In this document: piece by piece, positions 9,074-18,002 of the stretch
How positions within the stretch are numbered: position 1 is the stretch's first letter
Layout: each line of letters starts with the position of its first letter
NCBI GenBank assembly: GCA_047974415.1
Contig: JBKECH010000011.1
Location: forward strand, 1-64,000
Reading direction: 5' to 3'
Source of the DNA: JBKEAJ01 sp047974415
GTDB lineage: Bacteria > Bacteroidota > Bacteroidia > Bacteroidales > Prolixibacteraceae
DNA length: 64,000 nt
Translations under genes and position numbers: made by a program
The notes under the pieces: generated by a model
Told to the model about the DNA's origin: nothing
Database searches by the model: none
The model's input: the letters and a program-made list of their open reading frames with translations, nothing else

Positions 9074-9451
9074 ATGCCAACAATTCAACAATTAGTTAGA
9101 AAGGGACGCAAGGTTATCTTAGAGAAGAGCAAGTCTCGTGCCTTGGATGCGTGCCCACAAAGGAGAGGCGTTTGTGTGCGTGTTTATACAACAACGCCAA
9201 AGAAGCCTAACTCTGCAATGAGAAAGGTAGCCAGAGTGAGACTTACAAACGGTAAGGAGGTGAATGCCTATATTCCGGGAGAAGGTCATAACTTGCAGGA
9301 ACACAGTATAGTGCTAGTGAGAGGTGGAAGGGTTAAAGATCTGCCAGGAGTTCGTTACCACATAATACGAGGAGCGCTGGACACAGCTGGAGTTGATAAA
9401 AGAACGCAACGTCGTTCAAAATACGGAGCTAAGAAGCCAAAGGCTAAATAG
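9074..9451 (+). CDS. rpsL: 30S ribosomal protein S12
   Basis: 125 aa, standard length. Sits at the decoding centre of the small subunit. Both conserved loops are intact: TTTPKKPNSA (Lys43, Lys44) and GRVKDLPGVRYH; the residues usually altered in streptomycin-resistant strains are in their common susceptible form. First gene of the block, 28 bases downstream of the predicted transcription start, followed after 99 bp by rpsG. Confidence 0.98.
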   Translation: MPTIQQLVRKGRKVILEKSKSRALDACPQRRGVCVRVYTTTPKKPNSAMRKVARVRLTNGKEVNAYIPGEGHNLQEHSIVLVRGGRVKDLPGVRYHIIRGALDTAGVDKRTQRRSKYGAKKPKAK

Positions 9452-9550
9452 CACCTTAAGATAGCAAAGTGGTTTGGTTGAGTAAATTCAAAAATAGAAT
9501 TGAAGATAAGCTCGACAGCCGATTTAAGTAACACTTAATATAAATAAAAA

Positions 9551-10027
9551 ATGAGAAAGTCAAAACCAAAGAAACGAATTATATTACCAGATCCAAAATT
9601 TGGAGATATCGTGGTTACAAAATTTGTCAATAATATGATGACCTCTGGAAAGAAAAGTATTTCGTATGATATATTTTACAGTGCATTGGAAATTGTTGGC
9701 CAGAAGATGAAAGATGCAGAGAGTCAGCCATTAGATATATTTAAGCAAGCATTGGCAAATGTAACACCGCAAGTAGAAGTGAAGAGCCGTCGGGTAGGTG
9801 GAGCAACATTCCAGGTTCCAATAGAGCTTAGCCCTGAGAGGAAACAGTCGGTTAGTATGAAGAATATGATCTTATTTTCTCGCAAGCGTTCGGGAAAATC
9901 GATGGCCGAGAAATTAGCAGCAGAGATACAATCTGCCTACAATGAAGAAGGTGGAGCATATAAAAAGAAAGAGGAAACTCATAAAATGGCAGAAGCTAAC
10001 CGCGCTTTTGCTCACTTTAGATTTTAA
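9551..10027 (+). CDS. rpsG: 30S ribosomal protein S7
   Basis: 158 aa. Nucleates assembly of the 30S head and contacts the E-site tRNA. Typical start MRKSKPKKR, central KSRRVGGATFQVP and SGKSMAEKLA, ending ANRAFAHFRF without the extra tail seen in some species. 15 bp before fusA. Classic str-operon position. Confidence 0.98.
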   Translation: MRKSKPKKRIILPDPKFGDIVVTKFVNNMMTSGKKSISYDIFYSALEIVGQKMKDAESQPLDIFKQALANVTPQVEVKSRRVGGATFQVPIELSPERKQSVSMKNMILFSRKRSGKSMAEKLAAEIQSAYNEEGGAYKKKEETHKMAEANRAFAHFRF

Positions 10028-10042
10028 TTATAGGATAGAAAA

Positions 10043-12157
10043 ATGTCAAGAGACTTAAAATATACACGGAATATCGGCATCATGGCGCACATTGATGCAG
10101 GAAAGACAACTACAACCGAGAGAATTTTGTTTTATACAGGCCTTACTCATAGAGTAGGAGAGGTTCATGATGGAGCTGCAACGATGGACTGGATGGAGCA
10201 AGAGCAAGAGCGCGGAATAACAATAACATCTGCTGCAACAACGACTTTTTGGACTTATAAGAATCAGGAGCATAGGGTTAACATCATAGATACTCCAGGT
10301 CACGTTGATTTCACTGTAGAAGTTGAGCGTTCGTTGCGTATTTTGGATGGAACTGTTGCTCTATTCTGTGCCGTTGGAGGAGTAGAAGCTCAGTCAGAAA
10401 CAGTGTGGAGACAAGCTGAGAAATATAATGTTCCACGAATTGGCTTTGTCAATAAGATGGACCGTTCGGGAGCAGACTTTTTTAAAGTCGTAGAGGAAGT
10501 AAAAGAAAAGCTAGGAGCAAGGGCTGTGCCTTTGGTTGTTCCCATTGGCTCGGAAGAGAGTTTTGAAGGAGTGGTTGATTTGATTGCCATGAAAGCTATT
10601 CGTTGGAACACTGATAAAGCCGAAATAGATAATTTTGAAGAGATAGATATTCCGGAGGATTTAAAAGAGCAGGTTGATGAATGGCGTGCATTTCTAGTAG
10701 AAGCAGCGGCAGAATCTAACGACGCTCTCATGGAAAAATTCTTTGAAGATGCAGATTCAATCACAGCTGAAGAGTTGAGAGACGCAATTAGGACCGCTGT
10801 ACTTGGAGGATCATTTGTTCCAATGCTATGTGGTTCCTCGTTCAAAAATAAAGGTGTTCAATTTTTGTTAGACGCAGTTTGCGCATTTTTACCTAGTCCG
10901 CTAGATAATCCAGAGGTTCGAGGAGTTGACCCTCGCGACCCCGAGACTGAGATAGTAAGACATTCAGACCCAGCTGAACCATTAGCAGGCTTAGCATTTA
11001 AGATTGCTACCGACCCATTTGTAGGGCGCTTGTGTTTCGTTAGGATTTATTCGGGCAGATTGAACGCAGGCTCTACAGTACTAAATGCAAGAACTGGTAA
11101 GAAAGAGCGTATTTCTCGTCTATACCAGATGCACTCAAACAAGCAAAATCCAGTAGACTTCTTAGAAGCTGGAGACATCGGTGCTTGTGTTGGGTTTAAA
11201 GACATTAGAACAGGCGATACCCTTTGTGATGAGAAAAATGCCATTACCCTTGAGAGTATGACTTTCCCTGAACCAGTTATAGGGGTAGCTGTTGAGCCAA
11301 AAACACAGAAAGACCTAGATAAACTTGGTATGGGATTATCTAAGTTGGCAGAAGAAGATCCCACATTCCGTGTTGAGACTGACGAGGATTCTGGCCAGAC
11401 AGTAATACGTGGAATGGGAGAGTTGCACCTAGATATCATCATCGACCGCCTTAGAAGGGAATTTAAGGTTGAATGTAATCAGGGAGCGCCACAAGTAGCA
11501 TATAAAGAGGCAATTAGTCAGTCTGTAGAGCTTAGAGAAGTTTTTAAGAAACAGAGTGGAGGTCGTGGTAAATTTGCTGATATAATAGTAAGAGTTGAGC
11601 CAGCAGACCCTGATAAGCCAGGATTGACTTTCGTTAATGAGATAAAAGGAGGAAATATTCCTCGTGAATACATACCTTCTGTTGAGAAAGGCTTCAAGGA
11701 TGCAATGTCAAATGGACCTTTGGCTGGATTTGAGATAGACAGTTTGAAAGTAACACTTATTGATGGATCTTTCCATGCTGTAGACTCCGATCAGTTGTCG
11801 TTCGAGATTTGTGCAAGACAGGCATTTAAGAGCGCAGCATCTCAAGCAGGACCTAAGTTGATGGAGCCTATTATGAAGTTGGAGGTTACAACCCCCGAGG
11901 AGAATATGGGAGATATAATTGCAGACTTGAACCGTCGTAGAGGACAAATTGGAGGAATGGAATCTAAAGGAACAGCTAGAGTTGTTTCTGCAAAAGTTCC
12001 ATTGTCAGAACAATTTGGTTATGTTACAGTATTACGTACCCTCTCGTCTGGCAGAGCAAATTCTTCAATGGAATTTGATCATTATGCCGAAGTTCCTAAG
12101 CAGATAGCTATTAAGGTGCTGGAAGATGCTGAAGGAAGAGTAGATTTATTGAAATAA
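10043..12157 (+). CDS. fusA: Translation elongation factor G
   Basis: 704 aa, full length. GTPase that drives translocation on the ribosome. Visible G motifs: AHIDAGKTTTTER (G1), RGITITSAAT (G2), DTPGHVDF (G3), NKMD (G4). Domains II-V follow in normal order to the C-terminal VLEDAEGRVDLL. tuf is not next to it: rpsJ follows after 20 bp, the arrangement usual in Bacteroidota. Confidence 0.98.
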   Translation: MSRDLKYTRNIGIMAHIDAGKTTTTERILFYTGLTHRVGEVHDGAATMDWMEQEQERGITITSAATTTFWTYKNQEHRVNIIDTPGHVDFTVEVERSLRILDGTVALFCAVGGVEAQSETVWRQAEKYNVPRIGFVNKMDRSGADFFKVVEEVKEKLGARAVPLVVPIGSEESFEGVVDLIAMKAIRWNTDKAEIDNFEEIDIPEDLKEQVDEWRAFLVEAAAESNDALMEKFFEDADSITAEELRDAIRTAVLGGSFVPMLCGSSFKNKGVQFLLDAVCAFLPSPLDNPEVRGVDPRDPETEIVRHSDPAEPLAGLAFKIATDPFVGRLCFVRIYSGRLNAGSTVLNARTGKKERISRLYQMHSNKQNPVDFLEAGDIGACVGFKDIRTGDTLCDEKNAITLESMTFPEPVIGVAVEPKTQKDLDKLGMGLSKLAEEDPTFRVETDEDSGQTVIRGMGELHLDIIIDRLRREFKVECNQGAPQVAYKEAISQSVELREVFKKQSGGRGKFADIIVRVEPADPDKPGLTFVNEIKGGNIPREYIPSVEKGFKDAMSNGPLAGFEIDSLKVTLIDGSFHAVDSDQLSFEICARQAFKSAASQAGPKLMEPIMKLEVTTPEENMGDIIADLNRRRGQIGGMESKGTARVVSAKVPLSEQFGYVTVLRTLSSGRANSSMEFDHYAEVPKQIAIKVLEDAEGRVDLLK

Positions 12158-12177
12158 ACGTATATATATAATTTTGT

Positions 12178-12483
12178 ATGGCCCAAAAAATTAGAATTAA
12201 GCTAAAATCGTACGATCACAGCTTGGTAGACAAGTCGGCTGAGAAGATTGTAAAAACAGTTAAAGCTTCTGGTGCAGTAGTAAGCGGTCCAATACCACTA
12301 CCTACACACAAGAAGATATTTACTGTTTTGCGCTCTACTTTCGTGAACAAGAAATCACGCGAGCAGTTTGAACTAGCCTCTTACAAGAGATTGATTGACA
12401 TTCATAGCTCAACAACAAAAACCGTCGATGCCTTAATGAAGCTAGAATTACCTAGTGGCGTCGAAGTAGAAATTAAAGTGTGA
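12178..12483 (+). CDS. rpsJ: 30S ribosomal protein S10 (also NusE)
   Basis: 101 aa. Part of the 30S head and, as NusE, of antitermination complexes. Conserved IRIKLKSYDH start and GPIPLPTHKKIFTVLRS core. First gene of the S10 section, joined to the str section with only 20 bp and no visible terminator or promoter between, so co-transcription with fusA is likely. Confidence 0.98.
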   Translation: MAQKIRIKLKSYDHSLVDKSAEKIVKTVKASGAVVSGPIPLPTHKKIFTVLRSTFVNKKSREQFELASYKRLIDIHSSTTKTVDALMKLELPSGVEVEIKV

Positions 12484-12504
12484 TAATCGAACATTAAAAA
12501 AGAA

Positions 12505-13134
12505 ATGGAAGGAATTATCGGAAAAAAAATCGGAATGACATCCGTATTCAGTGTTGAGGGGAAAAACATCCCATGCACTGTGATTCAAGCCGGTCCATGT
12601 GTGGTTACTCAAGTTAAAACTGAGAAAAGCGATGGATACAATGCAGTCCAATTGGGCTACGGTGAGAAGAACCCTAAGAACGCAACCAAAGCTGAAGTAG
12701 GACACTTCAAGAAAGCGTCGAGCGGACCTCTTAAGGAGGTTGCAGAATTTAGAGACTGGGAAGGAACAGTACCTGCGTTAGGAGCTAGCGTAGGAGTGGA
12801 TCTATTTCAGGAGAATGAGTTTGTAATGGTGACAGGTACATCAAAAGGAAAAGGATTCCAAGGAGTCGTGAAACGACATGGATTTGGAGGAGTAGGTCAG
12901 CAGACACATGGTCAGCACAACCGTCTTCGTGCTCCTGGTTCCGTTGGTGCATCGTCGTACCCATCGCGAGTATTCAAGGGAATGCGTATGGCAGGTCAGA
13001 CAGGCAACAAGCAGGTTATGGTAGAGAATCTACAGGTTGTTAAGGTTATACCCGAGAACAATATTATTGTTGTTAAAGGGTCGGTGCCAGGACACAAAGG
13101 TTCTACATTAGTAATAACTAAGTTCTTAGAGTAA
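12505..13134 (+). CDS. rplC: 50S ribosomal protein L3
   Basis: 209 aa. Early assembly protein reaching toward the peptidyl-transferase centre. Starts MEGIIGKKIGMTSVF; the loop near the catalytic centre, GFGGVGQQTHGQHNRLRAPGS, keeps the Gln that is methylated in other bacteria. Only 2 bp separate its stop from rplD, suggesting translational coupling. Confidence 0.98.
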   Translation: MEGIIGKKIGMTSVFSVEGKNIPCTVIQAGPCVVTQVKTEKSDGYNAVQLGYGEKNPKNATKAEVGHFKKASSGPLKEVAEFRDWEGTVPALGASVGVDLFQENEFVMVTGTSKGKGFQGVVKRHGFGGVGQQTHGQHNRLRAPGSVGASSYPSRVFKGMRMAGQTGNKQVMVENLQVVKVIPENNIIVVKGSVPGHKGSTLVITKFLE

Positions 13135-13136
13135 TA

Positions 13137-13766
13137 ATGGAAGTAAAAGTATTAGATAAAGCAGGAAAGGAGACAGGTAAAACCGTAAAGCTTAACGACT
13201 CGGTTTTTGCTATAACTCCTAACGACCATGCTATATATTTGGACACTAAGCAGTACTTGGCGAATGGTCGTCAAGGAACGTCTAAGTCCAAAGAGCGTGG
13301 GGATATTTCTGGCAGTACAAGAAAATTGAAGCGTCAGAAAGGTACCGGAGGAGCGAGAGCAGGAAGTATAAAATCACCTATATTTAGGGGGGGAGGTACA
13401 ATATTTGGACCACGACCTAGAAACTATGGTTTCAAACTAAACAAAAAGGTGAAACAACTAGCACGTCGCTCAGCCTTGACATACAAAGCAGGAGGCCAAA
13501 ATATTTTGGTAGTAGAGGATTTTAATTTAGATGCTCCGAAGACAAAGGAGATTGTAAGCTTTCAGAAGAATTTGAATATCTCTGATATTAAGACACTTAT
13601 AGTTCTGCCAGAGGACAATAAGCAAATTTATCTGTCGGCGCGTAATCTACCCAACATCCAAACGATTGTTGCTTCTAATCTGAACACTTATCAAATTCTA
13701 AATGCTAAGTCTCTTATATTCTTTGAGAGCAGTTTGGAAATTGTAGAGAAAAATCTTACAAAATAA
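13137..13766 (+). CDS. rplD: 50S ribosomal protein L4
   Basis: 209 aa. Lines the exit tunnel through its extended loop, here KLKRQKGTGGARAGSIKSP, where changes can confer macrolide resistance; the KGTGGARAG core is normal. In other bacteria L4 represses its own operon, but no S10-type leader structure is evident upstream here. Coupled to rplC (2 bp). Confidence 0.97.
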   Translation: MEVKVLDKAGKETGKTVKLNDSVFAITPNDHAIYLDTKQYLANGRQGTSKSKERGDISGSTRKLKRQKGTGGARAGSIKSPIFRGGGTIFGPRPRNYGFKLNKKVKQLARRSALTYKAGGQNILVVEDFNLDAPKTKEIVSFQKNLNISDIKTLIVLPEDNKQIYLSARNLPNIQTIVASNLNTYQILNAKSLIFFESSLEIVEKNLTK

Positions 13767-13778
13767 CGGAAATTTGAT

Positions 13779-14078
13779 ATGAAAAGTTTTGAAGTATTAG
13801 TAAAACCAGTAATCACAGAGAAGTCATCTCGTCTTACAGATAAAGAGAATAAAGTGACTTTTATAGTGAATAAGAAGGCTACAAAAGCAGATATCAAAAA
13901 CGCCGTTGAGGAGGTTTATAAGGTTTCAGTAGTAGCAGTGAACACAATGATATATCCAGGTAAGCAAAAGGTAAGATATACCAAGGCTGGGGTATTGAGT
14001 GGTAAGACAAAGTCTTTCAAAAAAGCAATAGTAAGCTTGAAGGAGACAGATACAATCGATTTTTTCCAAAATATTTAA
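13779..14078 (+). CDS. rplW: 50S ribosomal protein L23
   Basis: 99 aa. Sits at the tunnel exit, where signal recognition particle and trigger factor dock. Start MKSFEVLVKPVITEKS is diagnostic. 12 bp after rplD and 3 bp before rplB. Confidence 0.97.
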   Translation: MKSFEVLVKPVITEKSSRLTDKENKVTFIVNKKATKADIKNAVEEVYKVSVVAVNTMIYPGKQKVRYTKAGVLSGKTKSFKKAIVSLKETDTIDFFQNI

Positions 14079-14081
14079 AAA

Positions 14082-14906
14082 ATGGCGGTTAGAAAATTAA
14101 AACCCACAACACCGGGTCAAAGACATAAGATAATCGGGCAGTTTGACACAATTACAAAGTCGACCCCCGAGAAATCTCTGTTAGCACCAATAAAGAAGTC
14201 TGGTGGACGAAACAACCAAGGGCGCATGACAATGCGCTATCTAGGGGGAGGACACAAGCGCAAATATCGAATTATTGATTTTAAACGCAACAAAGATGGT
14301 GTACCTGCAAAGGTTGATTCTATACAGTATGATCCTAATCGGTCATCAAGAATAGCACTTCTTTTATATGCTGACGGTGAGAAGAGATACATTCTTGCAC
14401 CACAAGGATTGGAGGTAGGAACAACGGTTGTCTCTGGAGAGGATGCTAGCCCAGAAGTGGGAAATGCACTACCATTAGCAAAAATTCCACTGGGAACATT
14501 AGTACACAGTGTAGAGTTGCAACCAGGAAGAGGAGCGGCAATGGTGAGAAGTGCAGGAACATTTGCACAATTACTATCACGCGAGGGAAATTATGCAAAC
14601 TTAAAATTACCTTCTGGAGAGGTTCGTATGGTTCTTGTAACGTGTAAAGCGACAATAGGAGTAGTTGGAAACTCAGAACACAACTTAGAGCGCTCGGGTA
14701 AAGCTGGACGTTCCAGATGGTTAGGACGTCGTCCTCGTGTTAGAGGAGTAGTTATGAACCCAGTAGATCACCCTATGGGAGGTGGAGAAGGTCGCCAGTC
14801 TGGAGGTCATCCACGTTCTCGTAAAGGACTACTTGCCAAGGGTTACAAAACTCGTTCAACGAAGAAGCATTCTAGTAAGTATATTGTAGAAAGACGTAAA
14901 AAGTAA
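14082..14906 (+). CDS. rplB: 50S ribosomal protein L2
   Basis: 274 aa. Essential for subunit association and peptidyl transfer. The functional C-terminal segment MNPVDHPMGGGEGR with its conserved His is present, as is the GGRNNQGRMTMRY N-terminal motif. Starts 3 bp after rplW. Confidence 0.98.
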   Translation: MAVRKLKPTTPGQRHKIIGQFDTITKSTPEKSLLAPIKKSGGRNNQGRMTMRYLGGGHKRKYRIIDFKRNKDGVPAKVDSIQYDPNRSSRIALLLYADGEKRYILAPQGLEVGTTVVSGEDASPEVGNALPLAKIPLGTLVHSVELQPGRGAAMVRSAGTFAQLLSREGNYANLKLPSGEVRMVLVTCKATIGVVGNSEHNLERSGKAGRSRWLGRRPRVRGVVMNPVDHPMGGGEGRQSGGHPRSRKGLLAKGYKTRSTKKHSSKYIVERRKK

Positions 14907-14918
14907 AGGAGATAAATT

Positions 14919-15185
14919 ATGAGTCGTTCAGTTAAAAAAGGTCCATACATAGATTTTAAGCTTGACAAGAAAGTGCAAGCGATGGTTGAGTCTGGAAAGA
15001 AAGGTGTCATAAAGACATGGGCAAGAAGTTCTATGATTTCCTTTGACTTTGTAGGTCAAACAATAGCAGTACACAATGGGAACAAGTTTATCCCTGTTTA
15101 TATAACAGAGAATATGGTAGGGCATAGACTAGGTGAATTCGCTCCTACACGGACATTCCGCGGACATTCGGGAAATCGTAAATAA
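14919..15185 (+). CDS. rpsS: 30S ribosomal protein S19
   Basis: 88 aa. Head protein paired with S13. Starts MSRSVKKGPYIDFKLDKKV and ends TFRGHSGNRK. A Shine-Dalgarno-like AAAGGAG precedes the ATG by 7 bases, notable in a phylum where such sites are uncommon. Confidence 0.97.
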   Translation: MSRSVKKGPYIDFKLDKKVQAMVESGKKGVIKTWARSSMISFDFVGQTIAVHNGNKFIPVYITENMVGHRLGEFAPTRTFRGHSGNRK

Positions 15186-15194
15186 AGGAGTATT

Positions 15195-15221
15195 ATGATC
15201 TTATTAAAAGAAAGAAAGTAA
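15195..15221 (+). CDS. Possible 8-codon leader ORF coupled to rplV
   Basis: ATG at 15195 opens an ORF of eight codons (MILLKERK) preceded by a clear AAAGGAG site five bases upstream. Its TAA stop (15219-15221) overlaps the rplV ATG as TAATG. The S22 start itself has no such site, so ribosomes could load on the mini-ORF and restart at rplV. Equally it may be a chance reading frame; function is inference. Confidence 0.3.
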   Translation: MILLKERK

Positions 15222-15661
15222 TGACAAGAAGGAAACATATAAAAGCACAAGAAAGAAAAGAAGCAAATAAGACACAATATTTTGCTGTCTTGCGCAACTG
15301 TCCGACGTCTCCTCGAAAAATGCGATTAGTAGCTGATATGATACGTGGAGTAGAAGTTAATAAAGCTACAGATATATTGAAATTTTCATCGAAGGAGGCT
15401 GCAGGAAGAATGCGTAAATTGCTGATGTCAGCAATAAGCAATTGGGAATATAAGAACAGTGAAAACGGCGTGCGTATAGACGACGTTGAGCTAGTAGTAA
15501 AGAGTGTAACAGTAGATTCGGGAAGGATTCTTAAGAGATTGCGCCCAGCACCTCAAGGTCGTGCCCATAGGATACGGAAGCGCTCAAATCATGTAACCAT
15601 CTATGTAGATCAGAGAGAGTTGACGGATGGTTCCGAAATTATAACTGCAGAAAATAAATAA
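15221..15661 (+). CDS. rplV: 50S ribosomal protein L22
   Basis: 146 aa, with the usual Bacteroidota basic N-terminal extension (MTRRKHIKAQERKEANK) before NCPTSPRKMRLVADMIRG. Its beta-hairpin, RLRPAPQGRAHRIRKRS, lines the exit tunnel. The start overlaps the stop of a possible leader mini-ORF. 3 bp before rpsC. Confidence 0.97.
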   Translation: MTRRKHIKAQERKEANKTQYFAVLRNCPTSPRKMRLVADMIRGVEVNKATDILKFSSKEAAGRMRKLLMSAISNWEYKNSENGVRIDDVELVVKSVTVDSGRILKRLRPAPQGRAHRIRKRSNHVTIYVDQRELTDGSEIITAENK

Positions 15662-15664
15662 TAC

Positions 15665-16375
15665 ATGGGACAAAAAGTTAATCCAATAGCAAATAGATTA
15701 GGATTCATCAAGGGATGGGATTCTAATTGGTATGGCGGTAAAAACTATGGTGATAAGCTTGTAGAGGATACCAAGATACGCGAGTATATCAACGTTAGGT
15801 TGGCGAAAGCGAGTGTGTCGAGGGTAATAATAGAGCGGACACTTAAGGTTGTTACCATTACTGTTCATACAGCACGTCCAGGTATTATAATTGGCAAGGG
15901 AGGTCAGGAAGTCGACAAATTGAAGGAAGAGCTTAAGAAACTTACCAACAAAGAAGTTCAAATCAACATTTTTGAGATTAAACGACCAGAGCTAGATGCT
16001 AAGATAGTCGCAACAAACATAGCACGTCAGATTGAAGGTAAGATGCCCTACCGAAGAGCGACAAAGATGGCGATAGCTTCGACCATGCGAATGGGAGCTG
16101 AAGGTATCAAAGTATTGGTGTCAGGCAGGCTAAATGGAGCAGAGATGGCGCGTTCAGAGATGTACAAAGATGGAAGAACACCATTACACACATTGCGAGC
16201 AGACATTGATTATGCCCTTGTTGAAGCTTTAACAAAGACAGGATTAGTTGGCGTTAAGGTTTGGATATGTAAAGGTCAGGTTTATGGTAAGCGTGACTTG
16301 TCATTGAATATTGAAGCTTCGAAATCCGGACGCGGTCAAGGAGGTGGAGGTAAGAGAAAACCAAGAAGAAAGTAG
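15665..16375 (+). CDS. rpsC: 30S ribosomal protein S3
   Basis: 236 aa. mRNA-entry protein. The KH domain motif RPGIIIGKGGQEVDKL is intact and the C-terminal domain (GVKVWICKGQVYGKRD) precedes a basic Gly-rich tail. Starts 3 bp after rplV. Confidence 0.98.
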   Translation: MGQKVNPIANRLGFIKGWDSNWYGGKNYGDKLVEDTKIREYINVRLAKASVSRVIIERTLKVVTITVHTARPGIIIGKGGQEVDKLKEELKKLTNKEVQINIFEIKRPELDAKIVATNIARQIEGKMPYRRATKMAIASTMRMGAEGIKVLVSGRLNGAEMARSEMYKDGRTPLHTLRADIDYALVEALTKTGLVGVKVWICKGQVYGKRDLSLNIEASKSGRGQGGGGKRKPRRK

Positions 16376-16394
16376 AATCTAAAAAGAGCAAAAA

Positions 16395-16829
16395 ATGTTA
16401 CAACCAAAAAAAACCAAGTTTAGAAGGGTTCAGAAAGGTCGTATGAAAGGCTTGGCTCAGCGAGGTAGCGAGCTAGCGTTCGGATCATTTGGAATAAAAT
16501 CCTTGGGAACCCATTGGCTAACGGGACGACAATTGGAGGCTGCTCGTGTTGCCACTACGCGTTATATGCAACGTCAGGGGCAATTATGGATTCGCGTATT
16601 CCCTGACAAGCCCATAACCAAGAAACCTGCAGAGGTACGTATGGGTAAAGGAAAGGGAGCACCCGAAGCATTTGTGGCTCCGGTAACACCCGGAAGAATA
16701 ATAATTGAAATTGACGGAGTACCGTTTAATGTAGCAAAGGAGGCATTGAGATTAGGAGCACAAAAGCTACCTATAACAACCAAATTTGTAGTACGCCGTG
16801 ATTATGTAGAAACTTCAAGTAAAGCGTGA
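16395..16829 (+). CDS. rplP: 50S ribosomal protein L16
   Basis: 144 aa. Near the A-site tRNA and 5S rRNA. Start MLQPKKTKFRRVQKGRMKG and the loop RMGKGKGAPEAFVAPV are diagnostic. Its TGA overlaps the ATG of rpmC by one base. Confidence 0.98.
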   Translation: MLQPKKTKFRRVQKGRMKGLAQRGSELAFGSFGIKSLGTHWLTGRQLEAARVATTRYMQRQGQLWIRVFPDKPITKKPAEVRMGKGKGAPEAFVAPVTPGRIIIEIDGVPFNVAKEALRLGAQKLPITTKFVVRRDYVETSSKA

Positions 16830-17032
16830 TGAAAACTTCAGAGATAAATCAGATGACTATTGTCGAGATAAAAGAGGCAATAGAGAATAATGAGAACGAC
16901 TTGATGCACATGAGGTTGAACCATGCTGTAAATCCAGTACTTGACGTGTCGAAGTTCAAGAAGGTGAGGAAAAACATTGCCCGTTTGAAAACGATACTGC
17001 AAATAAAAGAACAAGAGTTAAAATCAAATTAA
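16829..17032 (+). CDS. rpmC: 50S ribosomal protein L29
   Basis: 67 aa from the ATG at 16829 (MKTSEINQMT). A GTG directly before it would add one residue, but the ATG overlapping the rplP stop is the better start. Two-helix tunnel-exit protein, with the conserved LMHMRLNHAVN and IARLKTIL segments. 10 bp before rpsQ. Confidence 0.95.
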   Translation: MKTSEINQMTIVEIKEAIENNENDLMHMRLNHAVNPVLDVSKFKKVRKNIARLKTILQIKEQELKSN

Positions 17033-17042
17033 GGGTTAAGCA

Positions 17043-17297
17043 ATGGAGAGAAACCTCAGAAAAGAGCGTACAGGTGTAGTTCTGAGTATAAAGATGGATA
17101 AAACTATCGTTGTAGCACAGAAATATAAAAAGAAGCACCCCATTTACGGCAAGTTTGTAAATAAAACGACAAAGTTTTACGCTCACGATGAAAATAACAC
17201 GTGTGGAGTTGGTGATACAGTGCGTATCATGGAAACACGTCCGTTAAGTAAAAATAAGCGCTGGAGACTAGTAGAAATTTTAGAAAGAGCTAAGTAA
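17043..17297 (+). CDS. rpsQ: 30S ribosomal protein S17
   Basis: 84 aa, OB-fold 16S rRNA binding protein. Starts MERNLRKERTGVVLS; DKTIVVAQ and METRPLSKNKRWRLVEI are typical. One base separates it from rplN. Confidence 0.97.
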   Translation: MERNLRKERTGVVLSIKMDKTIVVAQKYKKKHPIYGKFVNKTTKFYAHDENNTCGVGDTVRIMETRPLSKNKRWRLVEILERAK

Positions 17298-17298
17298 G

Positions 17299-17664
17299 AT
17301 GATACAACAAGAATCAAGATGTTCTGTAGCAGATAATAGTGGAGCAAAGGAAGTCCTTTGTATCAGAGTATTAGGCGGAACAAAAAAACGTTACGCTTCA
17401 CTCGGCGACGAAGTCGTTGTGTCGGTGAAAAGCGTAGTTCCTAGTTCGAGTATGAAAAAAGGAACAGTATCTAGAGCAATTGTAGTTCGTACGAAGAAAG
17501 AAGTTCGTCGTCCAGATGGATCCTATATCCGTTTTGACGAAAACTCTGTGGTATTGTTAAACAATGCTGGTGAGATGAGAGGGACTCGTATTTTTGGACC
17601 AGTAGCTAGAGAGCTACGCGAAAAGAATATGAAAGTCGTATCATTAGCACCAGAAGTACTTTAA
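17299..17664 (+). CDS. rplN: 50S ribosomal protein L14
   Basis: 121 aa. Subunit-interface protein contacted by L19 and by the silencing factor RsfS. Start MIQQESRCSVADNSGAKE and FGPVARELREKNMKVVSLAPEVL end are canonical. Marks the beginning of the spc section. Confidence 0.98.
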   Translation: MIQQESRCSVADNSGAKEVLCIRVLGGTKKRYASLGDEVVVSVKSVVPSSSMKKGTVSRAIVVRTKKEVRRPDGSYIRFDENSVVLLNNAGEMRGTRIFGPVARELREKNMKVVSLAPEVL

Positions 17665-17678
17665 AAAAGTGAATTGAA

Positions 17679-18002
17679 ATGCAGAGAAAGTTTCATATTA
17701 AAAAAGGAGATATGGTCATTGTTGTATCTGGCGAAGATAAGGGCAAGAAGGGTAGAGTACTAGAAGTGCTACGCTCTAAAGAACGCGCTATCGTCGAAGG
17801 TATCAATATCATAAAGAAACACACAAAGCCTAGTCAGGACTTACCTGAAGGAGGAATAGTAGAGAAAGAAGCTCCTATTCACATTTCTAATCTTATGTAT
17901 TTTGACGCAAAATCGAATGCAGGAACACGGATAGGAAGACGTGAGGATAAGAATGGTAAATTAGTACGTTATTCTAAAAAATCAGGGGAGGATATTAAAT
18001 GA
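17679..18002 (+). CDS. rplX: 50S ribosomal protein L24
   Basis: 107 aa with an N-terminal KOW motif (KGDMVIVVSGEDKGKKGRV). Assembly-initiator protein of the large subunit. The stop overlaps the start of rplE in an ATGATGA string, indicating translational coupling. Confidence 0.97.
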   Translation: MQRKFHIKKGDMVIVVSGEDKGKKGRVLEVLRSKERAIVEGINIIKKHTKPSQDLPEGGIVEKEAPIHISNLMYFDAKSNAGTRIGRREDKNGKLVRYSKKSGEDIK

